64,000 nt of DNA from Tolypocladium sp. Sup5 PDA-1 (lineage: Eukaryota; Ascomycota; Sordariomycetes; Hypocreales; Ophiocordycipitaceae): NCBI GenBank assembly GCA_000750105.3, contig JPHH03000001.1, positions 186,001-250,000 on the forward strand, given 5' to 3'. Below the pieces are notes generated by a model. That model was not told the DNA's origin and made no database searches. It saw nothing but the letters and a program-made list of their open reading frames with translations. Below are positions 54,317 through 64,000 of the stretch, one piece after another. The translations under genes and the position numbers were made by a program. Position 1 is the stretch's first letter. Each line of letters starts with the position of its first letter.

Positions 54317-55432
54317 TCGTGGCTTGATACTGGGGCAGGACGTGGATGGTGTCATGTCACATTTTTGGACACTGTGTTGTTGCAGGCGAATTTCTACTTA
54401 TTTCAGTCCATCCTGGCGAATTTCATCCTCATGCTGCTTGGCTTTGGCTGCTTGGCTTTGGCTGCTTGGCTTTGGCTGCTTGGCTTTGGGGTGGGTGGCT
54501 GTTGTTCAGTTGAGATTGTAGGTTGCTACCGGCAACTAAGTTTCCGCCACGGAAGGATGCATCATGCTCGACAACATACACCTTTGCGCGAATAGGAAGC
54601 AAGCGATTAGAAGCGAGCTCAAGAGCGTGCTGTTTGGAGGCGCCTGCCCTCGATGCCGCACCGGGCATATCACCAGACCCCCCTCGCATGCAACACCTCT
54701 CGCAACAACACGCCCCAGCAAACGCCTACGTTCCGCTTCAGCGTTCCCCTTTTTGGAATTTAAAGCTTATTGCACGGCACTCCGGGGAGGCTCAGGCGCG
54801 TCTTGCTCTCTGAGTCGTGCTCCAAGCGTTCGCACAGCGACTCGAAACCTTCCCGCCCAAGGTTCACCTTGGAGCCCTCTATCCTCTTCGACACGACACG
54901 ACCGCGTACGCACCAGCACAGCACGTGGCGCAACTGTTTTTCGCGGGGTGATTCGGCGCGTTGTTCGATTTCTTTCCGCGCTTCTCTATCGGAGTTTCGT
55001 CAACAACCGGCTTTCCAACTCGCTCCACCCCGTTCCGTCAACATCCGCGCTACGCGACGAGAATCACCCTCTCGCGTGCAACATTTTGGGATACCCGATT
55101 TGTCTTTGTTTGTATACCAAGCTTCTTTGCCTGCTTGACAACAATAGCAGACCATCAGGAGAGTCTTTGCCCATCGATCAGCCTGTACGGTAGGGAATCC
55201 ATCGGGACCTGTAACACGCTCCCAGAGGTGAACTAGAAGATGCCTCGCCTCGCATGAGCAAATAATAACCCCTTCGCAGATCTCGCAAAGGCTTCGACGG
55301 CATCGGCTTCTTCGATTCTCGGTGCGACGGTTCCACAATGGTTCTGTAAGTCGTGCCATGACTCCCGTAACCAAGATGCCCTCAAGGCACCACTGCCGCC
55401 GGAGAGTCTTGGCTTATCAGCTCGGCGTTAGG
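54317..55432. other. Intergenic region with a 14-bp minisatellite and a possible 5' leader
   Basis: 1.1 kb. The minisatellite at 54433-54488 follows AIM24 directly. The right half may be the leader of the next gene. An ATG at 55338 followed by a GTAAGT at 55346 could splice to GATG at 55432, adding only MVL. Confidence 0.45.
54433..54488. repeat. 14-bp minisatellite, four exact units
   Basis: Four identical tandem copies of GCTGCTTGGCTTTG, immediately downstream of the AIM24 stop. Confidence 0.92.
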
Positions 55433-57313
55433 ATGGCTCTCAAAGACGGCGCCGGGTACGCCAAACCGACAAATCGTCCCGCGAGCGCCGCAAGCCAGGC
55501 TCCCTCGACCAACAAGCCGGCCAGGGCTGCGGCGAACGCGAAGAAGGACGGGCCCGACGAGCAGCGTAATGGCTCCAAGTTTATGGAGGCCATGAAGAAC
55601 CCAAACTGGCGTGACCGCCGGACGGATGGCACCTCATCGTCGTCCAACGGCACGGAGCTGACTGGCTCTGAGACGTCGAGCCTCCAGAGGACCATGGCCA
55701 GGGCACGCCACTGGCTGGCTTCATCGTCTGCCGACTCGGCCAAGGTTGAGCCGGACAACATGGGCAATCGCAAAATCTCGGCTTCGGACCGGCAGTTTGA
55801 CGTGCGTCATACTGTCGATGTGGTGGCATGCCATGATGGCTGTCTAGCTGCCCCTGAGAAACCCGGCGGTGCCTTTGAGACCAAGGGACTCTGCGGCATG
55901 ATGAGACGCCTGAACATTGAAGCTTCACCATCTCGCGAAGACGGTCTGCACGTCATCGAGATAACACCCCACATTGCCACCGGAAGGGACAATATCAGCG
56001 GCGACTCTGACAGTCCTGGACACTCTCCGGTTGTCGCTGAAATCCAGCTCATTCAAGTGCTGCCGACGGAGAATCCAGGTGACGGGCCGAACCACAGCCA
56101 TGGCTATCAGCTGGCGCCAACGCTCTACCTTCAGAACCATGAAAGGGAGCAGCTTCCGTCCTCGTCTGGCGCAGACCATAGCACGGATCGTTCAACCCGC
56201 GGGTCAACCAGCGATGAATTCGAGGCCGCCGTCGAGTCGAGCTCTGGACAAGACACCGCCGAGGCTCGACCAGCACAGGACCATGGACCCGTGGACAATA
56301 CCACGCCCACAGCCGGCGACGGACCGAAGAGCAACCTCGATGCGAAAAACATGGCCTTTCAGAAGATGCTCAAGAAGCTCAAGATACGCACAGCTGAAAG
56401 CGGGTCATGCCAGGAAGACAGAGATGGCGGCTACGGGACCGGCTCAGGATCCGACCCAGCCGCCGAGGAGCCCGCCGGCAGTGCTCGCGCCGACAAGTCG
56501 CCGACAATCGGCCTGGGCTTTTTCGTGAGACGAGACGAGACGGCCTCGGACTATGCAGTGAGCTACCGGCCGGCGACGACCAGCTCCCACCGGGCAGAGG
56601 GGTCCAAGGACTCGGACTACTCGAGCGACAGGTTGAACCCCAAGGCACGAGAGTTCCTGTCGTTCAAGCCCGATGAGTCCGGGGAAGCGGAGAAGAGCAA
56701 GCAGCGCAGTTTCCAGGCTTCTTCCTGCGAGAGCTTCAATAGCGGCGGCGGCGACAGCGGCAGTCCAACCGACATGTGGACTGGAGCAGGCTTCGAGAGG
56801 AACCAGCCTGCGTCGTATGAGCCGGTGCCAGTTATGTACGGCATCGCACCGCAGTATCCGGACATCCGCTCCCTGATGCCGATTCAACCTGGTTTTGGAC
56901 TCGCTGTCCTCGGTTCGGCCGTCAACGCCGTGGCCTGCCGGCCCCAAATGGGCACCTTCGCGAGACAGCCTCCCGTGGCGCCAACCTGGCTCAGCGTAGC
57001 CAACGGCCCCCCACGACCAAGCGTGAACGGCTCCTCGCCGTACCACATCACCGGCTCCGCGTTCCAGTCTCTGCCCGCCCGCTTCCACCCCCCGGCGCCC
57101 GCCGTGCCGATGCACCCTCTGCCGGCGTCGGCGCCGCAGATGAGCGCCTTTGGCCGCCCGCCGCCGGTGCCGAAGCCCAAGGTGCCGAACGCGTGGGACC
57201 AGCAGGCATACGAGGCGTACATTGAGCAGCGCAAGGCGATGGAGCCCGGGTACGCGATGGAGTGTAGGCTCAGACAGCAGCGACGGGCTAGACGGACTCC
57301 GGATGCGAAATAG
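55433..57313 (+). CDS. Disordered protein with a PAM2-like motif (626 aa)
   Basis: Open frame from the ATG of MALKDGAGYAKP (55433) to 57313; a tiny upstream exon is possible. Mostly Ser/Gly/Pro-rich and disordered. Notable stretch: DRLNPKAREFLSFKPDE (residues about 400-416) fits the PAM2 consensus L-N-x-x-A-x-E-F-x-P, which docks to the MLLE domain of poly(A)-binding protein. A short helical stretch (KNMAFQKMLKKLKIRTAES) precedes it. The N-terminus has a small conserved-looking block (GSKFMEAMKNPNWRDRRTDG). The C-terminus is Pro-rich and ends with a helical basic segment (NAWDQQAYEAYIEQRKAM). This suggests a cytoplasmic mRNA-regulation protein; the link to PABP is inferred from the motif. Confidence 0.7.
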   Translation: MALKDGAGYAKPTNRPASAASQAPSTNKPARAAANAKKDGPDEQRNGSKFMEAMKNPNWRDRRTDGTSSSSNGTELTGSETSSLQRTMARARHWLASSSADSAKVEPDNMGNRKISASDRQFDVRHTVDVVACHDGCLAAPEKPGGAFETKGLCGMMRRLNIEASPSREDGLHVIEITPHIATGRDNISGDSDSPGHSPVVAEIQLIQVLPTENPGDGPNHSHGYQLAPTLYLQNHEREQLPSSSGADHSTDRSTRGSTSDEFEAAVESSSGQDTAEARPAQDHGPVDNTTPTAGDGPKSNLDAKNMAFQKMLKKLKIRTAESGSCQEDRDGGYGTGSGSDPAAEEPAGSARADKSPTIGLGFFVRRDETASDYAVSYRPATTSSHRAEGSKDSDYSSDRLNPKAREFLSFKPDESGEAEKSKQRSFQASSCESFNSGGGDSGSPTDMWTGAGFERNQPASYEPVPVMYGIAPQYPDIRSLMPIQPGFGLAVLGSAVNAVACRPQMGTFARQPPVAPTWLSVANGPPRPSVNGSSPYHITGSAFQSLPARFHPPAPAVPMHPLPASAPQMSAFGRPPPVPKPKVPNAWDQQAYEAYIEQRKAMEPGYAMECRLRQQRRARRTPDAK

Positions 57314-57660
57314 ACGGGCCGCAGTCCGACTCGCCCCTTTTTTCTCGGGCTGCGACAATTGCTCCAAGGCTTTGAGCCGCGGCTCACCATTTTTACGCGG
57401 GCGGCAGGTTGTATAGGTGTTGGGCCTCTTTGCACGTTGTATACGGATCCAATATCGCTTCTTTTGTCGGCAGATAGTGGTACTCGGGATGGAATATTGT
57501 CCAAGGCGAGACGATGATGCGCAGACACTTGTTTCTTTATCTTTCTTTGCGCTTGCTTGTTGTTTTTATTTCTACGATTTATGTGGCCTCTGGGCCGGGC
57601 GGCTGTATCTTCATGTCGCTGTCTGCTGCGAGGCGTGGATCGCATACGGTTCTCGTCCTT

Positions 57661-57716
57661 GTGGGCATCGAGATGAGCCCAGGTATCGGTGGGCATCGAG
57701 ATGAGCCCAGGTATCG
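57661..57716. repeat. 28-bp exact tandem duplication
   Basis: Two exact 28-bp copies (57661-57688 and 57689-57716) followed by a partial third (GTGGGCATCG). Confidence 0.9.
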
Positions 57717-58196
57717 GTGGGCATCGTCTGTGTTCGAAGCTCTGGGCGTGACCCAAGGGGCTGATCAGACGACAGTCGGAGAGATTCTCAACGACGAGGG
57801 ACTGGCTGCCTACGAGGGGATGGCTTGCATTGCCAACATGTATGCCCGACAAAGGGCGGAAGGGGGAGAAGCAATATGACTATGGGTGTTGGCAAACTGG
57901 AAAGGCTGTATCATTGCTACATTCGCCGCCGTGTAGGACGGCTTATGCAGAGTACAGCCACGCACATCCGAATCATTTCGGCATCAGAGCTTACCAGCGC
58001 ATGCATGCCGTGCAGTCGCGACGTGCCCCATTCTCCCCGAGCCCCCACTCCCCTACTGGCGCTCACAGGGAGGGCCACGATCCGTCGCATAACCCCGTCG
58101 GCGCCCGCACCCCGGGGCCCAGGCAGCCGAGTCGGCGGTCCCAAGCGGAGTGCGACACGCCGAGACAAGAGACAAGAGACAACAGGCCAAGCGAGC

Positions 58197-58229
58197 CGCG
58201 CGACCGCCGCGCGACCGCCGCGCGACCGG
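58197..58229. repeat. 11-bp GC-rich tandem repeat
   Basis: Three copies of CGCGCGACCGC (last base of the third copy differs). Confidence 0.8.
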
Positions 58230-58845
58230 GGAGTCGGTACGAACCGGTGTCTCGGGCTGGGGGCCCCTGCTGCGGGCTTGGTGGGCTCAACCCTGGCGGC
58301 AGATCAGCTGCACGCCATGGATACAGGCGCTGGGGCGTCATTGCGGAGCCGGAGAATGGAATTTCGGAGGACCTTGCATGTGTGGTTGGGTTGAGGTGTC
58401 CGGGCTGAGCACAGGAACGATTCGTGAACCATTCAGTCCACGGGCACAGACTCAAGTGGAAAGGGAGTGCAAAGAATGAATTAAAGCCCCCATAACTCGT
58501 TCCACGTCCCAAGCCGAGTGTGTCCTAGCATATCCCGAGATCAAGCACCTGTTTTTATATCGTTTTCTCGTGGTATCATGGGGTGAAATGCAGAGCAAGA
58601 GCAGAATCATGACGCCGAACAGTAAAGCAGAAAACATGGCAAGCGCATACAATGGCTCGCCGGTGGTATCCCAAGCAGAAAAGTCCCGCCGTGTCAATCA
58701 TGTCCATTACCCAGTCCCGCAGAGGGCCTCGCCTCCAAAAAATGCAGCAGCCCAGATAGCATCAAGCAGCAGCCTGACAGTGCCACCTTTGCGACGCTCC
58801 GTAAGAGTATGGCAGCATGGGCACTCGCTTCCTTCGACCGCGAGT

Positions 58846-60411
58846 CTAGCGCTTCGCCCCCCGGCCACGCAGGCTCACTTGCTGGCCGTGTGCCTTTGTC
58901 CCCGTCTTCTTGGAGTCGGGCTTAACCCTCTCCAGCGACTCGACCAGCCGGAAACCGCTCTCCGTCTTCGCAAGGAACCCGGCCGAGACACCAAAGTCCG
59001 TCAACATGACGTCTTCGGGGCCCCTCGGCGCCACAGGCTGCCCCCCAGGCCCGGACGCTCGCTTGATGTGATCAGCCATGTGCTGGAGGAAGCGGCTCCA
59101 GGCCGACTTTCCCTTGTACACCTCTCCGCAGTCCTTGACGAAGCACTCCATCTCCTCTGGCAGCTCGATCCTGCGGTGGAGCGCCTTCTCGGCCCTCTTC
59201 TCCAGTTCCGCCCGCGGAAACTTCCTCTTGGTCTTGGCGTTCTCGGGCGAGAGGAGCTTGTCCTCCTCGCGGCCCAGGTGCTCCTTGAACAAGTCCTTTC
59301 GGTTAAAGACTTTGCCTCGGCGTGGGAACGTCGGCGGCAGAGGGCGCCCCTCCTGGGCGGAGCGGATCCTATACTCTGCGCATCTCTCCTTGGTACAGGT
59401 GCAGATGTAGCATTCGACTTGAACGTCTTTGGAGTTGATGTGGCGCTTCCACTCGTTCTCGTTCTTGAACTTCGCTGTGCAACCAGCAAACGAAAAGAGA
59501 CAGGGAAGGGGCTTGCACGCCCCGCTTTTCAGGTGTTTGCTCAACTCGTCGCTGTGAAAAGAAGAGTTGCATTCGGGACAACTGGTGTACCGTTCTGGAG
59601 TCGGGCGGGTGATCGGGACGAGTCCTTCGCTAGATGGCTCAACCCTCAACAAATGGTGACTGCTGGCAGGTTGCCAGACCCCGTCTCGGGATTGGAGGAA
59701 TGCGGGGTTCTGAGGAGGGGGGCCACCATGAACGTAGTCTGTGGCCATGAAGAACGACTGAGCACCCTGGATGTTATTCGCGCCGGGCGGCACCGACCCG
59801 TGACTGATGCTGCCGTCTCGGTACGGCAACGAGCTTCCCTGGTCCTGGTGGCTCTGTTGGTGCTCAAAGCCGCCGTATGTAACCGGAGCAGAATGGCTCC
59901 CGTATAGAAAGGACGGTCCAGGGCTGATCTCTGCAGGGTTGACGTATTCATGGCCGCGCGGGTGATGCAGTGTGCGCGAGTGCTGTTGTGGATCGGCATC
60001 CAAGCCCATTCCTGGATACATCATGGCCGTAACGGGAGCCGGCGAGGGGCTGCAAATCCCGTCGTAGAGCATCTCGCTCGCCATGGACGGGCTCCGCACG
60101 ACAGTATAGTCCGGTGAGAGGAGCTGCGGAAGCGGCGAGGTATTGGGCGTCCCGTGTCCAACAGAGAGGTACGTGTTGCCGAGACCACCACAAGCAGGGC
60201 CTCGACCAGAGACTCCAAAATGGCCACGCTTAATGGCAGGCACGTCTGGAACTTGGTGGTACTCCTGGAATGGCAAGCCAGTGCCGTCGCCTAGGCTGGG
60301 GTCGAGCGAGCCTTGTAGGTCCTCTGGCACGGGAGTTGGGTACGACGCTCGCAGGCCGTCTTCTGCGGATCCGACAAGCTCGCGATCAGAAGAAAGGGGG
60401 TACGATGCCAT
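58846..60411 (-). CDS. C2H2-type zinc-finger transcription factor (about 521 aa)
   Basis: Start taken at the ATG of MASYPLSSDREL (60411) in a good context. The frame stays open upstream and has another ATG at 60603, so an N-terminal extension is possible. Residues 1-270 are Ser/Pro/Gly-rich and disordered. The C-terminal half has zinc-finger-like units: CPECNSSFHSDELSKH (about 278), CLFSFAGCTAKFKNENEWKRH followed by INSKDVQVECYIC, a weaker FNRKDLFKEHL unit, and CFVKDCGEVYKGKSAWSRF then LQHMADH (about 422). Such degenerate fingers are typical of fungal C2H2 proteins. It ends with a basic tail (VSLRGRGAKR). Probably a nuclear regulator; targets unknown. It converges on the PAM2-like gene. Confidence 0.78.
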   Translation of the reverse strand: MASYPLSSDRELVGSAEDGLRASYPTPVPEDLQGSLDPSLGDGTGLPFQEYHQVPDVPAIKRGHFGVSGRGPACGGLGNTYLSVGHGTPNTSPLPQLLSPDYTVVRSPSMASEMLYDGICSPSPAPVTAMMYPGMGLDADPQQHSRTLHHPRGHEYVNPAEISPGPSFLYGSHSAPVTYGGFEHQQSHQDQGSSLPYRDGSISHGSVPPGANNIQGAQSFFMATDYVHGGPPPQNPAFLQSRDGVWQPASSHHLLRVEPSSEGLVPITRPTPERYTSCPECNSSFHSDELSKHLKSGACKPLPCLFSFAGCTAKFKNENEWKRHINSKDVQVECYICTCTKERCAEYRIRSAQEGRPLPPTFPRRGKVFNRKDLFKEHLGREEDKLLSPENAKTKRKFPRAELEKRAEKALHRRIELPEEMECFVKDCGEVYKGKSAWSRFLQHMADHIKRASGPGGQPVAPRGPEDVMLTDFGVSAGFLAKTESGFRLVESLERVKPDSKKTGTKAHGQQVSLRGRGAKR

Positions 60412-63400
60412 GTCTCGGACTTCGATCGAGGGGTCTAAATACGAGATCGTGGAGTTCGTAGACGGAGCCCCGGCGGTAAGATTGTCGTGTCGAATGGCCG
60501 CCAGCTGAGTGACTGCGGCGGAACGCCAGCCCGGGTGGTGTTTCGGCTTCGAGTACTTCGTAACGTGGATGCAGCTTTCTTGCCAACCAGCAGCGCAGAG
60601 CATGGAGGATATGACAAACGACGGGTGTTGCAACCGTTGCCGCCGGCGAGGTTGTTGAGTCTGTCAGAGGGCAGGGTAGAGGAAACAGAGGCACGACCGC
60701 CGTTTGCAGTGCTGGACAGGAACGAGGTGACTGGACAAGAGCAAGACGGTTGTGAACGATGATGGCAAGGCAAGAGGTGCGTCGAGGTGAGAGGGGGCAT
60801 CTTTAATAAGAGAAGCCACAACAAGAGACAGTCGTCGAGGAGCAGCGGCGTCAAGCTGGAGCCCTGGACTCCGAGCTATGCCATGGGGAAGGCCCTTCGA
60901 GTCTCGATGGCCATGGTGGCCTACCAAGCGGTACCTCACGTCCGAGGTGCCTAGGTACCGGGGTACGCCGAGCCTCACACGGCCTACAAGGCACAGGAGG
61001 TACACGCAACCTGCGGCGTCAGGAAGAGGCGGACGGAGCAGCCAGGGTGACATGATTTTTGGAGATGCTGCCCCTGTCCGCTCCAGCAGGGAAGTGTGCG
61101 CTGCAGGGCGGTGGTCCATTTGTGTTCCGTGTTGTCGGGTCCCCAATAGCATTGCTCTCGGAGAGACACCCTCTACGATGACGCCAAAGGCGTTGCGAGG
61201 GGATTCAAGTCTCTGACCGGGTCTTGCCGCGTGCTTGGCCATCTGAAAACTGGTCAGGTTTGCGGTAAGCAGCAGGGAAGTCGGGCCACCGCGTGTCCTT
61301 GTTGGCTCGAGACAAGGACGCCTCGTCACGCTCCAGCGAGGCATCAGGGCTACTGACGCGGTGGGCAATAGTATTTACACTTTCGTTGTTGTAGGGGCTC
61401 CATTTGGGGCTGGGGATCTGTCGAAGGCGGGCAGGGTGTGACGACTTATCACAACTAGGCCCACGCCTCTTGCATCTGCCGGCGGCGATGGCAGCCCAGG
61501 GCCGGGGGCGCCGTGGCGTGTACGTGCAGTGGGAGGGCAACATGAGATTCAAGGGGCTTCCCTTTGCTTCTTCTGCTGCAGATGCGTGTCTGCGGTTGTG
61601 CAGACGAGTGCGTAGCATGGACCAACGCACCGGGAAGGGCAAGGCAATCCGCAGCGTGGGTGTCTTGAAAACAGTACGGGCCTCTGCCCACGTCGCCGAG
61701 GCCCCAGGCTCCAAAAGCACTGGCTCCGCGGAGGGCGTGAACGGGTTCGGTGGCTGGACGGGTGGCTGGACGGGTGGTTTGTTTGAGCCTGAGTGCCTCC
61801 ATGCTGCTTGCTTGCGGGATACAAGGCAACTCGCCATGTCAGGGGATCAAAAGATGTGGATGGATGGATGGCTGGTAAGGTTTGGACAGGTTTTGCAGGG
61901 CAAGTAGAGGATTGGAGGGTACCTGAGTCGAGGCACCGCACCGCAGGAGGCGTGTCCAATCCATCCACTGCCATCCACTGACTGCCATCCACTGCCCTCA
62001 CACGCGGCCATGCTTCCGACGAGGCGACCAGTACGTAGACACATGCTCAGGCAGGTCCCTGGGGCCTGGCACTCGCTGCGGACAGGGCAACGAGCAGCCC
62101 GCATGAAGTCTTGACGGTCCTCGGGTCGCTACAGCTCTGCGCTGACGGGCGGGTGTGCGATTCGCTGGCAGACGAGGCCTGCCCCGCTCACCATTTCCCT
62201 GCTTCGGTCCTCCCACATCTCAGACAGCTTTTGCTTGATGCAACTCGCACGTATTGCCTCGTCTGGGTTGCTGTGGTTAGGTCGTGGAGTCGCGCATCGA
62301 GATGGAGGGAGGGAGGGGGTTTAGGTCGGGCACGAGGCCACTAGGGGAGCTAAGCGCTAGGGACGGGCCTTGGGGCGTAGCCGAGAGCGCGAAATCTCCA
62401 GTGCTCCACCCTACCAAGATGACACATCCCAGGTCACCTCATCCACCATCTCTGTGCACCTCACGATCCTCGTCCCGCAAGGCTAGCCATTCTCCTCTAA
62501 ACCTGGAAATTACTCCGAGTCAGCCACATGGCAATGGAAGTTGTGGAACCCAGTTCGTCCTTTGCCCGGTCATACGCAACGGCAGCCGCCGCCATAGGCT
62601 GCTCCGCAGCTGCCACATCAGACGTCGCGATTCGCTGCCAGGATTGACCTTGCACTCGACGGACGTTCATCCAATCCTCCCTTGCCTCCCAGTATGTACG
62701 GTTGCTGCGATTGGTGCCTGCTCACAGCCACTTAGGTGTCGTCAAGTGCCCCGTAAACTGCCCCTCTGGGTATCCGTAAATGGCGAGGCATCGGAGAATG
62801 AACGAAAAGTGATCAAGCAGTGCCTTTCCATTGGCTCCAACGTCCGCTGTCATGTCCCCTCGCCTCAGCAGCTTGCACGGGCCAACACCACCACACCTTT
62901 TCTCATCTCGCCAGACTTACGGACTACACGGCGCTCGTCCATCCGTCTCTCATTCATCAATATCTCAAGGGCGTGTCTCAGGAGGCGCCGCAAGCACGTC
63001 CCGTCGATCTGCTCGCTGCGCTCGTTCACCACGGGCGCCACAGCGCCATGCCCGCCACTCCAGTGCTTCCTTCTGTGCAGTTCCCCGCCCTCGCCCTCGG
63101 GCGGCGCTGCCGGCTGGCTGCACGCAAGTCCGTCGCGTCCTGACTTGTCAGTCTGTCGCGGCAGTGGCTGGGCGCTTAGGGGTCTCGGCCAACTCAACTC
63201 AAACCGCCGCCGGCTTTCCCTCGCGACGTGACGTACGCGCATCCCGAGCGTAAGCGCAGATCGGCCTGCCTGCCTGCCTGCTTGATTGTGCTTGTGTGCT
63301 CGTGCGCTGCATGGCTGCGAGCTGAAGTTCCAGCTCGGGCAGGCAACAAATTCACCACCATCCAGCACGGACGTTGCAGAAAGTCAAGCCACCAACACAT

Positions 63401-64000
63401 CTTCACCGGCTACGGCGCTCATGTTGGGCCTGCGCCCTCCCTCCCTCGGAGATCTTCCGCGGCGCCAGCGCACACCACGTATCAGTGGAACTATTTCTGG
63501 TCTGGAGGCTTGTCGAGAGAGGCATTCCGTGACAAAGGTTTAGCCCAGCGAGGCACCTAGCGCCGTCGCCTCGTGCCGCATTCCAACCACTTTCTCACCG
63601 GTTGAGATCTCGAAGCCTGCTCCTCCTGGTACCCCCCAGCGCGCCAACGTCGACGGAGGCTTGCCCATCAGTGAGTGAATGCTTCGGTTCCGCGCCGCGC
63701 AGCGTGTTCACGCGACCACGGCCCCTGAGCGCCCGCCTGCGTGTAATTGTAGCAGCTTCTGTAACAGCCACGGGAGAAACTCGCATTGTGGCATCCTCGA
63801 ATACGTGGGGTTGGGTCAGCTCCAGTACCGCTGCTCTGGGGGCGGGAATGCCGAGCCAGATATTGGACTTATTGTGTGCATTGCAGGAGTCCAGCGAGTC
63901 CCAAGGCAAAGGCAAGACCCAGATCCGCCGTCCCGGATGTCAGTTGACTACGTACGGAGGACCTCGACGGGAGTTTTGTCCCGGGCCCCAGGACCAGGTT
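60412..64000. other. 3.6-kb gene-poor right end
   Basis: No ORF with convincing features. The longest (62284-63231 plus, 315 codons) is Ser/Arg/Pro-rich and lacks any domain. Simple repeats are scattered: GGTGGCTGGACG copies at 61749-61777, TGCCATCCAC copies near 61966-61994, and CTGC runs near 63267-63282. The left part holds the promoter or N-terminal extension of the C2H2 gene. Confidence 0.45.

Larger units (their letters stand above)
57314..58845. other. Intergenic region between convergent genes with repeats
   Basis: 1.5 kb. It contains a 28-bp tandem duplication (57661-57716) and an 11-bp GC-rich repeat (58197-58229). No convincing gene. Confidence 0.5.

Noticed and set aside
62284..63231. 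315-codon plus-strand ORF near the right end
   Set aside because: Ser/Arg/Pro-rich without any motif, overlapped by other frames of similar quality; looks like a chance frame in GC-rich DNA.
1..64000. CRISPR array, prokaryotic operon or integrated phage
   Set aside because: No spaced identical repeats; genes have spliceosomal introns and fungal families, so prokaryotic systems do not apply.
1..64000. Transposon cores (transposase, reverse transcriptase, integrase)
   Set aside because: No DDE, RT or integrase motif seen in any frame, and no long terminal repeats recognised.

Overview
This 64-kb window is nuclear DNA from a filamentous ascomycete, most probably Sordariomycetes/Hypocreales. 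Evidence: genes carry short introns (about 45-60 nt) with GTGAGT/GTAAGT-type donors and CTAAC/CTGAC-like branch sites before CAG/TAG acceptors. Coding third positions are GC-rich. TATAAG/TATAAA boxes lie about 90-190 nt upstream of several starts. There is a WetA homologue, a tRNA-Ser with an intron, and TTAGGG-type telomere repeats. The species cannot be fixed from sequence alone. Gene spacing is typical of a fungal chromosome, with several 3-5 kb stretches that lack convincing genes.

Layout: 1-10.2 kb is compact and housekeeping-like: METTL16-type RNA methyltransferase (cut by the window edge), a small membrane protein, a DUF4139 protein, a D-arabinitol-type SDR, a small membrane protein, XAP5/FAM50 and an omega-like GST. 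11-20 kb holds a HerA-like P-loop ATPase, a C2H2 zinc-finger gene whose reading frame is interrupted by TAG unless a weak intron is removed, an OTT_1508-like deaminase, an 80-aa Cys-rich protein and an intracellular GH2 glycosidase. 20-32 kb is sparse: a secreted AA1-like protein, an APC amino-acid permease, an unrecognised protein, and an allantoate/nicotinate-type MFS permease.

32-40 kb looks accessory: a 963-aa protein of unknown function, an intron-containing tRNA-Ser(UGA), and a decayed gene with an in-frame TAG. 40-48 kb holds the conidial regulator WetA, a candidate 47-aa secreted peptide, and a protein with duplicated AT-hook-like modules. 48-64 kb contains AIM24, a disordered protein with a PAM2-like poly(A)-binding-protein docking motif, and a C2H2 transcription factor, separated by long repeat-bearing intergenic DNA.

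The genes do not form one pathway or an obvious secondary-metabolite cluster. The most interesting items are the OTT_1508-like deaminase, the 963-aa unknown beside a tRNA gene, the interstitial telomere repeat, the stop-interrupted genes, the PAM2 and AT-hook proteins, and several minisatellites, two of which have a 14-bp period.
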